A stretch of 64,000 nt of DNA from Cellvibrio sp. 79 (GCA_003056245.1 MVDH01000001.1:2165757-2229756); one strand, 5' to 3'. Positions 35,084 to 45,201 are shown, numbered from the stretch's first letter. The notes: generated from the sequence alone by a model not told the origin. A program made the numbers and translations.

Positions 35084-35979
35084 TGACTATTTACCAAAAT
35101 AATTCAGCTGACTATCAACATCATTCTTCCGACAAGAGTAATCGGAATCCAGCTGTTGCATTGGGTGAAATTAATGCGCAGCAGTTATCGATTCGCCTTG
35201 GCACAGGTGTGAGTGAATTTGAAGCGGTGCAAGCAGTGGATTTCAATATTCAGCCGGGTGAATTTGTCTGCTTGCTCGGCCCTTCCGGTTGCGGAAAATC
35301 CACATTACTTGGTGCGCTTGCTGGTCATATTATTCCCGCTAATGGTGTGCTTGAAGTGGATGGACAAACCATTACCGGACCATCACCGGAACGCGGCATG
35401 GTATTCCAGCATCACACGTTATTTCCGTGGCTGAATGTAGTGGACAATGTTGCCTTCGGTTTGAAAATGCGCGGCGTTAACAAAGCCGAACGCCACGCAC
35501 AAGCGCTGGAAATGTTGCAACAAGTTGGCTTGCACGATGTTGCAACCCGTTGGCCGAGCCAACTTTCCGGCGGCATGCAACAACGCGTTGAAATTGCACG
35601 CGTATTAATTAATAAACCGCGCCTGTTGTTGATGGATGAACCCTTTGGTGCATTGGATGCGCAAACACGTTTAAAGATGCAGCAATTATTGCTTGATATC
35701 TGGGGCCGCATCCGCACCACGTTAGTCTTTGTTACCCATGATATCGACGAAGCACTTTTTCTCGCAGATCGCATTTTGGTGATGAGCCCACGCCCCGGTA
35801 GATTTATTGAAAACTTACCGGTGAATTTTGCGCGACCACGTACAACGGAATTGGTAACAACACCGGAATTTATGCAGTTAAAACGCCACTGCCTGGATTT
35901 ATTAAGTCACGAGGAGGGCCGTCAGCTCCCGCGACTTTCGCCTTTGGGTTTACCACCGGAAACACGCATTGCCGTTTAA
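35083..35979 (+). CDS. ABC importer ATPase, NitT/TauT type
   Basis: A 298-residue ATPase. Walker A is GPSGCGKST, the Q-loop GMVFQHHTLFPW, the signature LSGGMQQR, Walker B LLLMDEPFGALD and the switch His in FVTHDIDEAL. It has a 25-residue N-terminal extension before the ABC domain. It powers the importer encoded by the two preceding genes. The HEAT-repeat gene starts 52 bp after its stop. Confidence 0.94.
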   Translation: MTIYQNNSADYQHHSSDKSNRNPAVALGEINAQQLSIRLGTGVSEFEAVQAVDFNIQPGEFVCLLGPSGCGKSTLLGALAGHIIPANGVLEVDGQTITGPSPERGMVFQHHTLFPWLNVVDNVAFGLKMRGVNKAERHAQALEMLQQVGLHDVATRWPSQLSGGMQQRVEIARVLINKPRLLLMDEPFGALDAQTRLKMQQLLLDIWGRIRTTLVFVTHDIDEALFLADRILVMSPRPGRFIENLPVNFARPRTTELVTTPEFMQLKRHCLDLLSHEEGRQLPRLSPLGLPPETRIAV

Positions 35980-36031
35980 TGCTATTGGAAATAATCACTT
36001 TCCGAAAATTTGAACAAGAAGAATTGAAAAT

Positions 36032-36994
36032 ATGACAACACAACCGACTACCGATAATCCCGATATTTTAGTTTTGCAACCGCGCCTGCAAGACAGCGAT
36101 GCCAGCACGCGTTGTATTGCATTGATTGAATTGGCTGACCTTGAAGACCCGGATGCACTGCCGTGGCTCACTCACGCATTAACCGTAGATAGCAACGCCG
36201 ATGTGCGCCGCGAAGCAGCGCGTTTATTAGAAGGCTGGGAAGAAACCGAAGTAGTTGAAGCGCTGAGTGCAGCACTGACGGATGCAGATGAAACGGTGGG
36301 TGAAATTGCGGCCCAAAGTTTAAGCCAATTAAAAACTGCTGAACTCGGCCATATTATTTTGCGCTGGGTAAATAATGAAAATGCCGATGTGCGCAAACAT
36401 GCATGGCGTGCGCTGCGCGAATTGCGTTTACCTGCTTCTGCACCTGCTGCACTCATTGCATTACAGGATGACAATGCCAATGTGCGCCGCGAAGCGGTTG
36501 GTGTGTTGGGTTGGTTAAAATATACCGATGCATTGCCCGAGCTTGCGCGTCTCGCCAGTAACGATTCCGCGATTGAAGTGCGCCGTGCAGCAACCGGTGC
36601 ATTGGGTTTGGCGAACAATGACAGTGTGTTGCCAGCCCTGCGCAGTGCGCTTACCGATGCAGAATGGCAAGTACGCGAAGAAGCAGCAAACACATTAGGG
36701 AAATTGCGTTTGCAAACCAGCGGCGATTATTTAATTACCGCGCTTGCAGATTCCTATTGGCAAGTGCGTTTGCAAGCCGTACGCGCATTGGGAAAATTAC
36801 GTTTTATCACCGCAACAGATTCACTGCTTGAATTACTCACTCATCGCATTAGCAATTTACGCAAGGAAACTGCATTGGCGTTAGGGGAATTGGGTAATCC
36901 TGATGCGCTACCTGCGCTGCGCGCAGCAGAAAATGATGCCGATCCCGAAGTGCGTAAAGCAGTACGAATTGCATTAGCGCAATTGCAGCAGTAA
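36032..36994 (+). CDS. HEAT-repeat protein
   Basis: A 320-residue all-helical protein with about nine HEAT/PBS-lyase-like repeats of 31-32 residues. Examples are DADVRREAARLLEG, NADVRKHAWRALREL, NANVRREAVGVLGWL and IEVRRAATGALGLA. Such proteins bind proteins or chaperone maturation of cofactor-containing enzymes. Its place between the importer and a DUF971 gene suggests a scaffold or maturation role for the flavoprotein-ferredoxin pair. That role is inferred. Confidence 0.88.
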   Translation: MTTQPTTDNPDILVLQPRLQDSDASTRCIALIELADLEDPDALPWLTHALTVDSNADVRREAARLLEGWEETEVVEALSAALTDADETVGEIAAQSLSQLKTAELGHIILRWVNNENADVRKHAWRALRELRLPASAPAALIALQDDNANVRREAVGVLGWLKYTDALPELARLASNDSAIEVRRAATGALGLANNDSVLPALRSALTDAEWQVREEAANTLGKLRLQTSGDYLITALADSYWQVRLQAVRALGKLRFITATDSLLELLTHRISNLRKETALALGELGNPDALPALRAAENDADPEVRKAVRIALAQLQQ

Positions 36995-37018
36995 TTGAAA
37001 AAATAATTGGAGCATACA

Positions 37019-37306
37019 ATGAACCACACTGCCCCGCTGTCACTGAGTAACTCGTTAAAAAATAAACAGGTTGTGGTGAAATGGTCGGAAGCGGACACGC
37101 AAACACTAAGCCACCAGCACTTGCGTGGTGCCTGCCCTTGCGCAAAATGTCGAGCCGCCCGTATTAAAGGTTATCTATCAGTGGTGGATGCAGATGTGGA
37201 ACTAATTGCGATGAATCCAATGGGATATGGATTACAAATGATATTCAGCGATGGCCATGACCGCGGCATTTATCCATGGAGTTATTTGCGCGAACTGCAA
37301 TATTAA
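37019..37306 (+). CDS. DUF971 protein (GBBH-like N-terminal domain)
   Basis: A 95-residue protein. The ATG at 37019 has GGAG upstream (a TTG at 37007 is in frame). It matches the DUF971/gamma-butyrobetaine hydroxylase-like N-terminal family: VVVKWSEADTQTLSHQHLRGACPCAKCRAARI, then MGYGLQMIFSDGHDRGIYPWSYLREL. The family has Cys residues that can bind metal (here CPCAKC). It ends the importer-redox cluster and stands before a strong hairpin. Confidence 0.9.
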   Translation: MNHTAPLSLSNSLKNKQVVVKWSEADTQTLSHQHLRGACPCAKCRAARIKGYLSVVDADVELIAMNPMGYGLQMIFSDGHDRGIYPWSYLRELQY

Positions 37307-37343
37307 TTCCGCCCTAAAACAAATGAATGATTTTAGGGCGGAA
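37307..37343 (+). terminator. Hairpin ending the importer-redox cluster
   Basis: A perfect 13-bp stem (ttccgccctaaaa with ttttagggcggaa) and 11-nt loop directly after the DUF971 gene. No long T-run follows, so termination is likely by position and stability but not certain. Confidence 0.65.
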
Positions 37344-37427
37344 CCATTTAATTAATAAAACATAATTAAAAGTGATTAACGCACTACAATAATTGCAACT
37401 ATCCAACTCAGCAGAAATATATCTGGC

Positions 37428-38984
37428 TTAGTTACAACTCCCCACAAGAGTCCAAGCCGTTGATGGACCGTTGTGATAATCAGGGTCAGAACCTTGCGTC
37501 CACCATTTATTCACATACTTAACGCCTTTGTATTGCACTTCCGTTGGCGATGCGTAAATCGTCTCACGGGTCCAGGTCGGCAAGCCTGCGCATGAACCTG
37601 TGCCGGTAACCGAACTGCTGGAGTGGCTGGAGCTAATTGAACTACTGGATTTGCTCAAGCTAATGGAGCTGCTGGACTTACTGGAACTAATAACACTGCT
37701 ACTAGAGCTACTTGCACTTGATAGCTTACTGCTTGCGCTTGATGAATTACTGCTTGTGCTTGATGAATTACTGCTTGCACTTGATGAATTAATAGTACCA
37801 ATTAATTCCCTGGCAACAGCAGTCAATAATGGTTGCACCGGTGGCTTGTTGTAACCAATATTGGTGTTGTCCTGGGTAATTTCCCAAATCATCGCACCGG
37901 CCAAGCCATTTGCTTTGATGTAGTCTGCTTTTGCCGAAAGTGATTGATCATCGTCATAGCTAACAATACCGCAACCCGATTTCTTTTTAAGATAAGGAAC
38001 GCGTGCACTCGCATCCCACACCCGATCCCAATTTCCACTGTTGATGTATTCATTAATTGCTGTATAGGTAAGTGGGCTACCACCTTCTTTTGGTGTTGCA
38101 TTTAATTGGCAGTTAAAAAATTCACGCCCATAAAATGCCAAGCCCATTACAAGTCGGTTAGCCGGAACATTGGTGACAACAGCTGGATAAACTTCGCCCG
38201 ACACCGGATCAACTGACTGGGGACGTCCATCACGAATATTGATAAGCCCTTTCTCAACCGTGAGATAGCGATTACAAATCGCTTGGTCAGCATCGAAATC
38301 GCCACAGAATAACGGTGCATTGTGTGAGGCGTGTTGCGAGTAAGACCATTCACCGGAATAATCGTAAGTCATCACACCCATCCAATCCATGGTTTGATTC
38401 AAGACGGTAAAATCCAACCAATTGGCGTACCATAAACTCGAATGGAGATCGATTGACATTTCCAGTTTTTTACCCAACTCGCCTTCTAATCCATCGAATG
38501 CGGCGCGCACCTCACGCAGCAGGGCTGCAAAATTTTCTTTGTCATAATTTTTACCGTCAGCACCTGGATACTCCCAATCAAAATTAACACCGTCATAATT
38601 ATAAGTGCGCATCCATGTCACCAGATTATTCACAAAAGTTGCGCGATAAGCGGGATTTGCTGCCATGCTGCTGAATCCGCCAGATTGGCTACCCCCGCCC
38701 ATCATGACAATAAATCTCACGCCATTTGCATGCGCACGTGCCACCAATGCCGGATTATGAAATGAACCTGTTGACGTGCCAATTGAACCGCCCTCGCCGG
38801 GAAAAGCAAACCCATAAATTAAATGTGTGAGCTTATCGAACTGAATTGCCTCAGGCTTAAGAACGTAGTCTTTTTCGTAGGGATAAAAACCCGCGACTAT
38901 TTTTTTGTCGTATTGGATTAGCGCAAACGCGTTGCAAGACATTAATATCGAGAACACCAGCAATCCTTTTTTAAGCACTTTCAT
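37428..38984 (-). CDS. GH18 chitinase with polyserine linker and CBM5/12
   Basis: A 518-residue secreted chitinase. The signal peptide is MKVLKKGLLVFSILMSCNAFA. The GH18 core includes FIVMMGGGSQSGGF and the catalytic strand DGVNFDWEYPG at 131-141. There the usual third acidic position reads Asn134, while Asp136 and the acid Glu138 remain. MGVMTYDYSG and GAMIWEITQDN complete the barrel. A polyserine linker (about 405-460) leads to a chitin-binding CBM5/12 with WTRETIYAS, VQYKGVKYVNKWWTQG and WTLVGSC. It attacks chitin outside the cell. Confidence 0.93.
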   Translation of the reverse strand: MKVLKKGLLVFSILMSCNAFALIQYDKKIVAGFYPYEKDYVLKPEAIQFDKLTHLIYGFAFPGEGGSIGTSTGSFHNPALVARAHANGVRFIVMMGGGSQSGGFSSMAANPAYRATFVNNLVTWMRTYNYDGVNFDWEYPGADGKNYDKENFAALLREVRAAFDGLEGELGKKLEMSIDLHSSLWYANWLDFTVLNQTMDWMGVMTYDYSGEWSYSQHASHNAPLFCGDFDADQAICNRYLTVEKGLINIRDGRPQSVDPVSGEVYPAVVTNVPANRLVMGLAFYGREFFNCQLNATPKEGGSPLTYTAINEYINSGNWDRVWDASARVPYLKKKSGCGIVSYDDDQSLSAKADYIKANGLAGAMIWEITQDNTNIGYNKPPVQPLLTAVARELIGTINSSSASSNSSSTSSNSSSASSKLSSASSSSSSVISSSKSSSSISLSKSSSSISSSHSSSSVTGTGSCAGLPTWTRETIYASPTEVQYKGVKYVNKWWTQGSDPDYHNGPSTAWTLVGSCN

Positions 38985-39544
38985 ATAAAACCTCTTAAAT
39001 AGAAAATTTAAACCCTGTTTCCATTTAACCTCGTTTCATTTAACCCTCGCCCTAATGAGAGCAAACACATAGGCCATATGGTTGGAGATGCCAGCTCAAT
39101 TTTCAGTTTTTCAAAAATTGATGGCTCGCGCATTTTGCAACACAACTGGGAAATCCATTTTTTACGAGCGGCTATTTCCAGTTAATGTTGCGCAGAGAAA
39201 TAAAGCATCGCATAAATTTTTTTTCAATTGCATGATCTAAAGTCGAACCAAACACAGAAAAGTGGAACGCGATCAACTGAAAAATAAAACTGAAAAATAA
39301 TTTAAGAGACAGAATCTTGTGAGGAATTTTATACAGTACGAGTTATTGTTTTTCTTGATACATGCAACCATCAAAAAGCCAAGGGATAGTTCCATTTATA
39401 TAGATCCTTGACTGTAAACTGCTACTACTTAAGGTGTGATTAAAAACCAAAGTGGCGGCCAATGATACAGTGACAGATGCTAGCGCCTCTAAAGGAGGAA
39501 AAATTGAAGCAGCGTTGGCCTTTAAATAAAGGATTATTAACGCA
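38985..39544. other. Noncoding gap
   Basis: About 560 bp between the chitinase and the FG-GAP lipoprotein, both on the minus strand. An open frame here (39343-39618) overlaps the next gene out of frame and reads as noise. It must contain the chitinase promoter. No strong hairpin or repeat was seen. Confidence 0.45.
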
Positions 39545-40678
39545 TCAATATTTCCGAAGGTAAACCATGGTTGATCCGTTGTAATTTGCTTCAACAATAT
39601 CAAGCCAGCCGTCACCATTAAAATCGGCTAAAGCCAAACCGTAGGTTTTGGTGTGACGTTGAAATATATTTATGCTTTCATCTTTTCCTATGTCAGAAAA
39701 CGTAGCTTTACCCTGGTTCAGGAAAATTTTATTTTTTGTAAAATTATTTCCTTCAACATAGTCCAGCAAACCATCTCTATTAATATCGCCAACAGCCAGT
39801 GACGCTGTCCGCTTTAAGTCCTGGCTGTTTGAAAAGCCGGTAAAATGGCCGTCGCCGTCATTTAAGTAGATGGTGTTGCTACCATAGTTGCCCACCAGCA
39901 AATCTGGATCTTTATCCTGGTCAAAATCGGCGAGTTTGATCGCGTAAGTGACATCACCCGACTTTATTGTTTCAAATAAAGTGAAATGGCCGCGACCGTC
40001 GTTTTTATAAACGCGATTATCCGCCCCATAATGCTCCTGGTTGCCAGCGATAAAATCCAAATCGCGGTCGCCGTCAATATCACCCAGTGCGATACCGTAG
40101 GTGACATCCTTTTCTTGTGTCATTTCAAGTAAATCGAAATGTCCTTTACCGTTGTTAAGGTATACCGCGCTGCCCTGGTGAGTGCCAAAAATAACATCAA
40201 GGTCACCATCGTTATCAAGGTCACCAAGTGCGGCGGACGGTGAAGACATTACTTCCGGTAGTTTTTCAAACAGCACCAATTTCCCTTTGCCATCATTCAG
40301 GTACACAACGTTATTGGCATCGTTCGTATTCGCGACAATGCAGTCCAGGTATTTGTCGTTATTCAAATCTCCCAGTACGACAGCATAGGTGCTTTGTTTT
40401 ATATCCTCTTCCAGATCCTGGTTGTGAGAAAAACTGCCGTCGCCATTATTCATGTAAACGCGATTGGGGCCGTAGTTGCCGATGACGAAATCATTATCGC
40501 CATCCAGGTCCAAATCACCCGCCGCAACAGAATAGGATTCATCTTGTTTGTCACTGGTAAACGTTACTGAAAATTCAATGTCCGCGCCGGTTTTAGCGGT
40601 GGGCGTGAAGGTGTTTTGTGTGGCACAACTCTGCAAAAGGGGAAGTATTGATAATGTGATAGCGGTAATTTTTTTCAT
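39545..40678 (-). CDS. FG-GAP/VCBS repeat lipoprotein
   Basis: A 377-residue protein with a lipobox (LLQSC, Cys near residue 18) after MKKITAITLSILP. The start ATG 40678 is preferred over an in-frame TTG at 40693. It is built of FG-GAP/VCBS repeats with GDLDLDGDNDFVIGNYG, GDLNNDKYLDCIVAN, GDLDNDGDLDVIFG, GDIDGDRDLDFIAG and ADFNGDGWLDIVEANY. The DxDxDG-like loops bind calcium in such beta-propellers. It lies downstream of the GH38 gene and is likely a surface partner of the locus, not an enzyme. Confidence 0.85.
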   Translation of the reverse strand: MKKITAITLSILPLLQSCATQNTFTPTAKTGADIEFSVTFTSDKQDESYSVAAGDLDLDGDNDFVIGNYGPNRVYMNNGDGSFSHNQDLEEDIKQSTYAVVLGDLNNDKYLDCIVANTNDANNVVYLNDGKGKLVLFEKLPEVMSSPSAALGDLDNDGDLDVIFGTHQGSAVYLNNGKGHFDLLEMTQEKDVTYGIALGDIDGDRDLDFIAGNQEHYGADNRVYKNDGRGHFTLFETIKSGDVTYAIKLADFDQDKDPDLLVGNYGSNTIYLNDGDGHFTGFSNSQDLKRTASLAVGDINRDGLLDYVEGNNFTKNKIFLNQGKATFSDIGKDESINIFQRHTKTYGLALADFNGDGWLDIVEANYNGSTMVYLRKY

Positions 40679-40720
40679 GGCTAATGTAATCAACGTTAAA
40701 CAGTTTTTTTATAGTAAAGA

Positions 40721-40757
40721 TTAACAAGCGATCCTGATAATCGGGATCGCTTGTTAA
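40721..40757 (-). terminator. Hairpin after the GH38 gene
   Basis: A 14-bp stem (ttaacaagcgatcc with ggatcgcttgttaa) just past the GH38 stop codon at 40770. It would end or attenuate minus-strand transcription before the FG-GAP gene. The T tract after it is short. Confidence 0.6.
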
Positions 40758-40769
40758 CCGGTTATTTTA

Positions 40770-43700
40770 TTATTCGAATAATTCCATCTCGGCGAGTTGC
40801 AATATCGTGCCGCTGTTGTTGGTCAAATTAAAACGATAGTGCTTGTAGGCAACGTTGTTGTTGAAGGTAAATTCCCGACGCTCCAGCCGCGTTGAAAAAT
40901 CTTCATTGCTACGCGTATCCAGGTTGACCCAACTCGAACCGTTATTTGATCCTTGTAAAACCCATGCGGCGGGGTCGCGTTCCTCGGCATCATTAGCAGA
41001 GGCGATGCTGTAGCGTGTAACAACGTGCGCTGCAGGAAGCTCTATACCGATCCAGCCCGATGGATGGAAGGTCAGGTATTTAGTCGCTAACAGATTATCA
41101 AACACCTTTCCCATTTCCTCTCCAGCAGGTGAATCAATGTATTGTGCGGTTACGATTCCGCCTGCATCGGTGAGGTCTTGCGTTGACGCAGAGGTTGCGT
41201 TGCCGCCAATTTCTATTTCACCAATCTGTGTAATAGCACCGGAATTGTTGGATACATTGAATCGATAGAAAGAATAAGCAGCAGCGTTGTTAACATTAAA
41301 CGTGCGGCGTAAGTAACGTGCGGGGAAATCCTGATTACGTTGTTCGTCCAACAGCTTCCAATTTGCTCCATCGGTTGATGCTTGCAAATTCCAGTTCAAC
41401 GGGTCCCTTTCTGCCGCGTCACCGGCAGAGGTTAAGCTGTAGCTTGTCGCGGTGTAAGCTTTGTTAGCTGGAAATTGGAATTGAATCCATGTTGACGGAT
41501 TAAACGTTAAATATTTGCTTGCCGTATTGTTGTCAAACGCATTTTTATCCTGTTCATTTACAGGGGAATCATTGTGCTGCGATGTGACCAAGCCTCCTGA
41601 ATCGGTTAGGTCTATATCGGCCTTTCCTATTAATTCAATGTCTGCCAATTGCAGGATCGCTCCGCTATTGTTAGTCATTTGCAATCGGTACATTGCGTAG
41701 GCGGCATTGCTGTTAATGCTGAACTCACGCTTTAATAAACGTGCAGGGAAAAACTCATTGGAACGCGTGTCCAGCGTTGTCCAGTTATTGCCATCGTTAG
41801 AGGCGAGTAATGTCCAACTGCGAGGATCTCGTTCCGGTGCGTCATTCGCAGAGGACAGCGAATAATATGTCAGTTTTTTACGCACGTTATTCCCGAAAGC
41901 AAATTGCACCCACGCGGAATTATGGAAGGTGAGGAATTTTGTACTGACATTATCATCGAATAATTTATCGTGACTTTCAGTTCCCGTTGCGTCGTTGTAC
42001 TGCGATGAGACTGTGCCACCCAGATCGGTGACATCGATATTACCGTTAATAGCGGGCTTTGCACCTTGCGCGCTTTTTAATACAACGCGAATAGTGCGGA
42101 TATCAAAACTTCCCATGGTGAGATTGATGGTGTTGCCGGCGAAATTGGAATTGCCGATATTATTCCACTCGATCATATCCATTTCGTAAGCATCAACAAT
42201 ATCACTCGCAAAGGTTAACGCGACGGGTGTTGGCCCTTCACCTTTCGTTTCATGCAAACGAATAATAAATGCATTAGGATCATCTTCCGCTTGCTTGATA
42301 GCAGAGATATTTACCTTTTCCTGGTTGACTGATGCAAAAGAAAACGATTTTCCTAAATTGCCTGTATGTGCCTCTGCGGTGGTTGCCAGGAGCGGGTAGT
42401 TAAATTCATAACTTTTCCATACGGTATTTGCCGCTTGCCAACCACTTGCATGCGGGTAGAGTGCGTATTTGATGCTATGGAAACCATCGTCGGCGGGGTT
42501 TGTTGAACCCAGTGTTCCCACGGCGGATTTCAATAAGGTTAAGCGCAAGCGGTTGTCTTTTGCGTCCCAGCCATATTTTCCATCATTTAATACACTCACC
42601 CCAAAATTCGCTGCAAGCTCTGATAGATCAGCCCATTTTTGTCCATTCACTTCAAAGCGCGCTTGTTCAAATTTATCATCGCGTTTAATCGGTCGGCTTA
42701 TCGCACCGTAACCAATGTCATAGGTGGCGATGGTGTCCGATGCAGGTCCTTGCTGTACGCCATCTACTGCAAAGCGAGCTGCTTCATTTGCACTACATTC
42801 GCCATCCGCAGAGACACTTTTGCGCAGCGCAACATTTTGCCCGTTGGTATTGATCGCCTGGAAATCATAGATACGTGCAGCGGTATTAGTATCTTGCGCG
42901 GGTGTCGTTATGTATAAGCGCACGTAACGTGCTGATGCAGGCGTGATGTCATGTGTCGTGTGCCCGCGCGTGTTGCCCGCAACATTTACTACCCTTGTCC
43001 AATTATTGCCATCGTTGCTGACTTGAATCTGGTAATTACGCGTATTGAATTTAAGGGGTTCGCCCGCTGCTGTTGCATGCTGTATTTTAAATTGCTTTAG
43101 CGATTGAACTGAACCCAGATCAACGCGTAACCAGTGGTCACCGCTGTTCGGGCTACACCATTTTAAAAAGTGAGGTTGTGTGAATGAACCCTGTTGCGCG
43201 CCCGAAAGGTTCATCGGAAATGCGACTTTTAATAACTTGCGATCTTCATTCCAATTGACGTCGGTACGGAAATCAACGCGCTGTACCTGGGAATATAACG
43301 TGATGTATTGCGAGAATGTTGAACCCGAATGTGAGCGATTAACTTTAAATGTGGCGCGCACAGGACCACTCTCGACAATTTCTGTGGATGTCACATTATT
43401 AATGGTAATGAACTTATCGTTACGGACATCATCACCCAAATTCCATGCATCCCATGCTGAGGGTTCATCAACAAAAAAGTGCAAGGCATTACCTTCACCA
43501 CGCAGCGCTTCTCTGTTAGCGGCTTTATCAAAAACGCTGACCAGGTTGCCGTTATTATTAAATGATACGTTGTAGTAATTATTTTCTATACGGTTATTGG
43601 TAATACTCAGCCCGGTGTTGTAGTTACCAGATGGCGTTGCAACGATATGAAATACTTTTGCACCGAGTGACGGAATATTATTGGCGATGAAAACCACTTT

Positions 43701-45065
43701 TGCCGTCTTGCCGGTAATAATACTTTGCGATGGAATTTCCTGGCCGTTGTCGTAGACTTTAATTCCAGGCGGTGCAGCGGGAAATGCGACTTCAGTTTCA
43801 ACCACATCAGTCCGGCCAAACGACAGCGAGTTACTCACCACGACCGGGACGCCATTGCCGGTGGTATCCATATTGTTAGCAATATTGCTATTAGCTTGCT
43901 GGATAATATGTTTCAGTTTATTAATCGCATTGGCATATTGCGCATCCACACCGCCATCAATATCCGGGCCTTTGTATACGCGATCAATGGATGAGCCAGG
44001 GAGAATATCGTGGAATTGGTTAACCAGTATCACGCGCTCCCAAATGTCGGTAATTTCCCCAATCGGGTAATAGCCGCCTAACCATTTACTGATAGACGAA
44101 AATTTTTCAGCCTCTTCAGCGCGCGCCTCTGAATTACGATTGTTCCGTTTTGTTTGTGCCTGGCTGGTAGCAACGCCACGATGTGTTTCCAGATAAAGCT
44201 CTGTGTTGATGGTGGGCAGTGCATTCAAGTGATGTTGCAGGTAATTAAAATAATAATCCCCGATTTTACTCATGCGCACGGTGTAGGCTTGTGATTTATC
44301 AGCAGCGCGTAACGCATCCAGATCGCCGGAGTTGGGCCCGCCGCCGTGATCCCCTTGCCCGTAGAGATGCAACGCTTCTTTAAGCCCAAGTGCAGCGGTG
44401 GCATCGAGCGCGCCTTCCAATTGCCCCAGGGATGTGTTGCCGGTGTAGTCAAATGCTAATTGGTAGCTCGGAATTTCTGTGCCATCTACGCCTTTCCAAA
44501 TAAAGGGGCCTTTGTGTGTCCTGTTGGTGTCGTGCCAATTTAATTTGGAGGTGAACCAGAAATCAATGCCGCTTTTTTTCATAATTTGCGGCCATGTCCA
44601 ATTGAATCCAAAACTATCCGGTGTGAATCCCACGCGAACGTCTATCCCAAAGTTCTCACGCATAAAACGTTTGCCGTACAGGAATTCGCGCACATGGGCC
44701 TCGCCACTGCCCATATTATTATCGGCCTCAACCACGGTACCGCCCGTTACTTCCCACTGGCCAGACGCAACGCGACCTTTGAGTTCTTGCCATTGCGTAG
44801 GGCTGTAGTCGCGGAAAAATTTATAGTGTTGCGCCGCAGAGGCAGAAAAACGATAGTCGCTGGAATTTTTCATTAACGTTAATGCGTTGGTATAGGTATC
44901 CGGAACGACGGAGTCTTTAACTTCGGATTTCGGCCATAGCCAGGCGGTGTCAATGTGCGCATTACCAATTGCATGCACCACATCTGATGAATCATACGCG
45001 TAAGTCGATGCTGATAACGTACTCAGCAATAGTAAGGCAGGGCTTGAGGGTAATAATTTTTTCAT
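40770..45065 (-). CDS. GH38 alpha-mannosidase with four F5/8C modules
   Basis: A 1431-residue secreted enzyme from ATG 45065, with AAGGGAGA upstream. The signal peptide precedes YAYDSSDVVHAIG. The GH38 core shows zinc-site NAHIDTAWLWP and nucleophile segment GFTPDSFGFNWTWPQIMKKSG, then the middle domain and beta-rich C-terminus of this family. One discoidin-like module lies near residues 645-745 and three more at about 1009-1431. GH38 enzymes cleave alpha-linked mannose; with the adjacent GH76 endo-mannanase this fits yeast mannan breakdown. No transporter is present in the cluster. The gene is 137 bp downstream of the GH76 gene on the same strand. Confidence 0.93.
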   Translation of the reverse strand: MKKLLPSSPALLLLSTLSASTYAYDSSDVVHAIGNAHIDTAWLWPKSEVKDSVVPDTYTNALTLMKNSSDYRFSASAAQHYKFFRDYSPTQWQELKGRVASGQWEVTGGTVVEADNNMGSGEAHVREFLYGKRFMRENFGIDVRVGFTPDSFGFNWTWPQIMKKSGIDFWFTSKLNWHDTNRTHKGPFIWKGVDGTEIPSYQLAFDYTGNTSLGQLEGALDATAALGLKEALHLYGQGDHGGGPNSGDLDALRAADKSQAYTVRMSKIGDYYFNYLQHHLNALPTINTELYLETHRGVATSQAQTKRNNRNSEARAEEAEKFSSISKWLGGYYPIGEITDIWERVILVNQFHDILPGSSIDRVYKGPDIDGGVDAQYANAINKLKHIIQQANSNIANNMDTTGNGVPVVVSNSLSFGRTDVVETEVAFPAAPPGIKVYDNGQEIPSQSIITGKTAKVVFIANNIPSLGAKVFHIVATPSGNYNTGLSITNNRIENNYYNVSFNNNGNLVSVFDKAANREALRGEGNALHFFVDEPSAWDAWNLGDDVRNDKFITINNVTSTEIVESGPVRATFKVNRSHSGSTFSQYITLYSQVQRVDFRTDVNWNEDRKLLKVAFPMNLSGAQQGSFTQPHFLKWCSPNSGDHWLRVDLGSVQSLKQFKIQHATAAGEPLKFNTRNYQIQVSNDGNNWTRVVNVAGNTRGHTTHDITPASARYVRLYITTPAQDTNTAARIYDFQAINTNGQNVALRKSVSADGECSANEAARFAVDGVQQGPASDTIATYDIGYGAISRPIKRDDKFEQARFEVNGQKWADLSELAANFGVSVLNDGKYGWDAKDNRLRLTLLKSAVGTLGSTNPADDGFHSIKYALYPHASGWQAANTVWKSYEFNYPLLATTAEAHTGNLGKSFSFASVNQEKVNISAIKQAEDDPNAFIIRLHETKGEGPTPVALTFASDIVDAYEMDMIEWNNIGNSNFAGNTINLTMGSFDIRTIRVVLKSAQGAKPAINGNIDVTDLGGTVSSQYNDATGTESHDKLFDDNVSTKFLTFHNSAWVQFAFGNNVRKKLTYYSLSSANDAPERDPRSWTLLASNDGNNWTTLDTRSNEFFPARLLKREFSINSNAAYAMYRLQMTNNSGAILQLADIELIGKADIDLTDSGGLVTSQHNDSPVNEQDKNAFDNNTASKYLTFNPSTWIQFQFPANKAYTATSYSLTSAGDAAERDPLNWNLQASTDGANWKLLDEQRNQDFPARYLRRTFNVNNAAAYSFYRFNVSNNSGAITQIGEIEIGGNATSASTQDLTDAGGIVTAQYIDSPAGEEMGKVFDNLLATKYLTFHPSGWIGIELPAAHVVTRYSIASANDAEERDPAAWVLQGSNNGSSWVNLDTRSNEDFSTRLERREFTFNNNVAYKHYRFNLTNNSGTILQLAEMELFE
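40773..42038 (-). repeat. Three tandem F5/8 type C modules in the GH38 gene
   Basis: Three adjacent modules of about 135-145 residues at the C-terminus. Each starts D-(L/V)-TD-x-GG-x-V-(T/S)-x-Q, and carries KYLTF or KFLTF, ERDP, W-x-L and a final LA(E/D)(M/I)EL-like strand. DNA copies lie 424-436 bp apart. They resemble CBM32-type galactose- or glycan-binding discoidin domains. A related copy lies in the GH76 gene near 45645-46045. Confidence 0.8.
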
Positions 45066-45201
45066 TTCATAATCTCCCTTTTTATCGCAATATTGATTGC
45101 GCATAAAAATGTGATTCGTTACGGTTAAAAAACAGATCTTTATTCCGTTAATAATCTGTTTTTAATTAAGGTTTTTAATTGAGGTCATTAACCGATAACG
45201 T

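Noticed and set aside
39343-39618. Minus-strand frame of 91 codons
   Set aside because: Overlaps the FG-GAP gene by 74 nt in another frame and has no family character.
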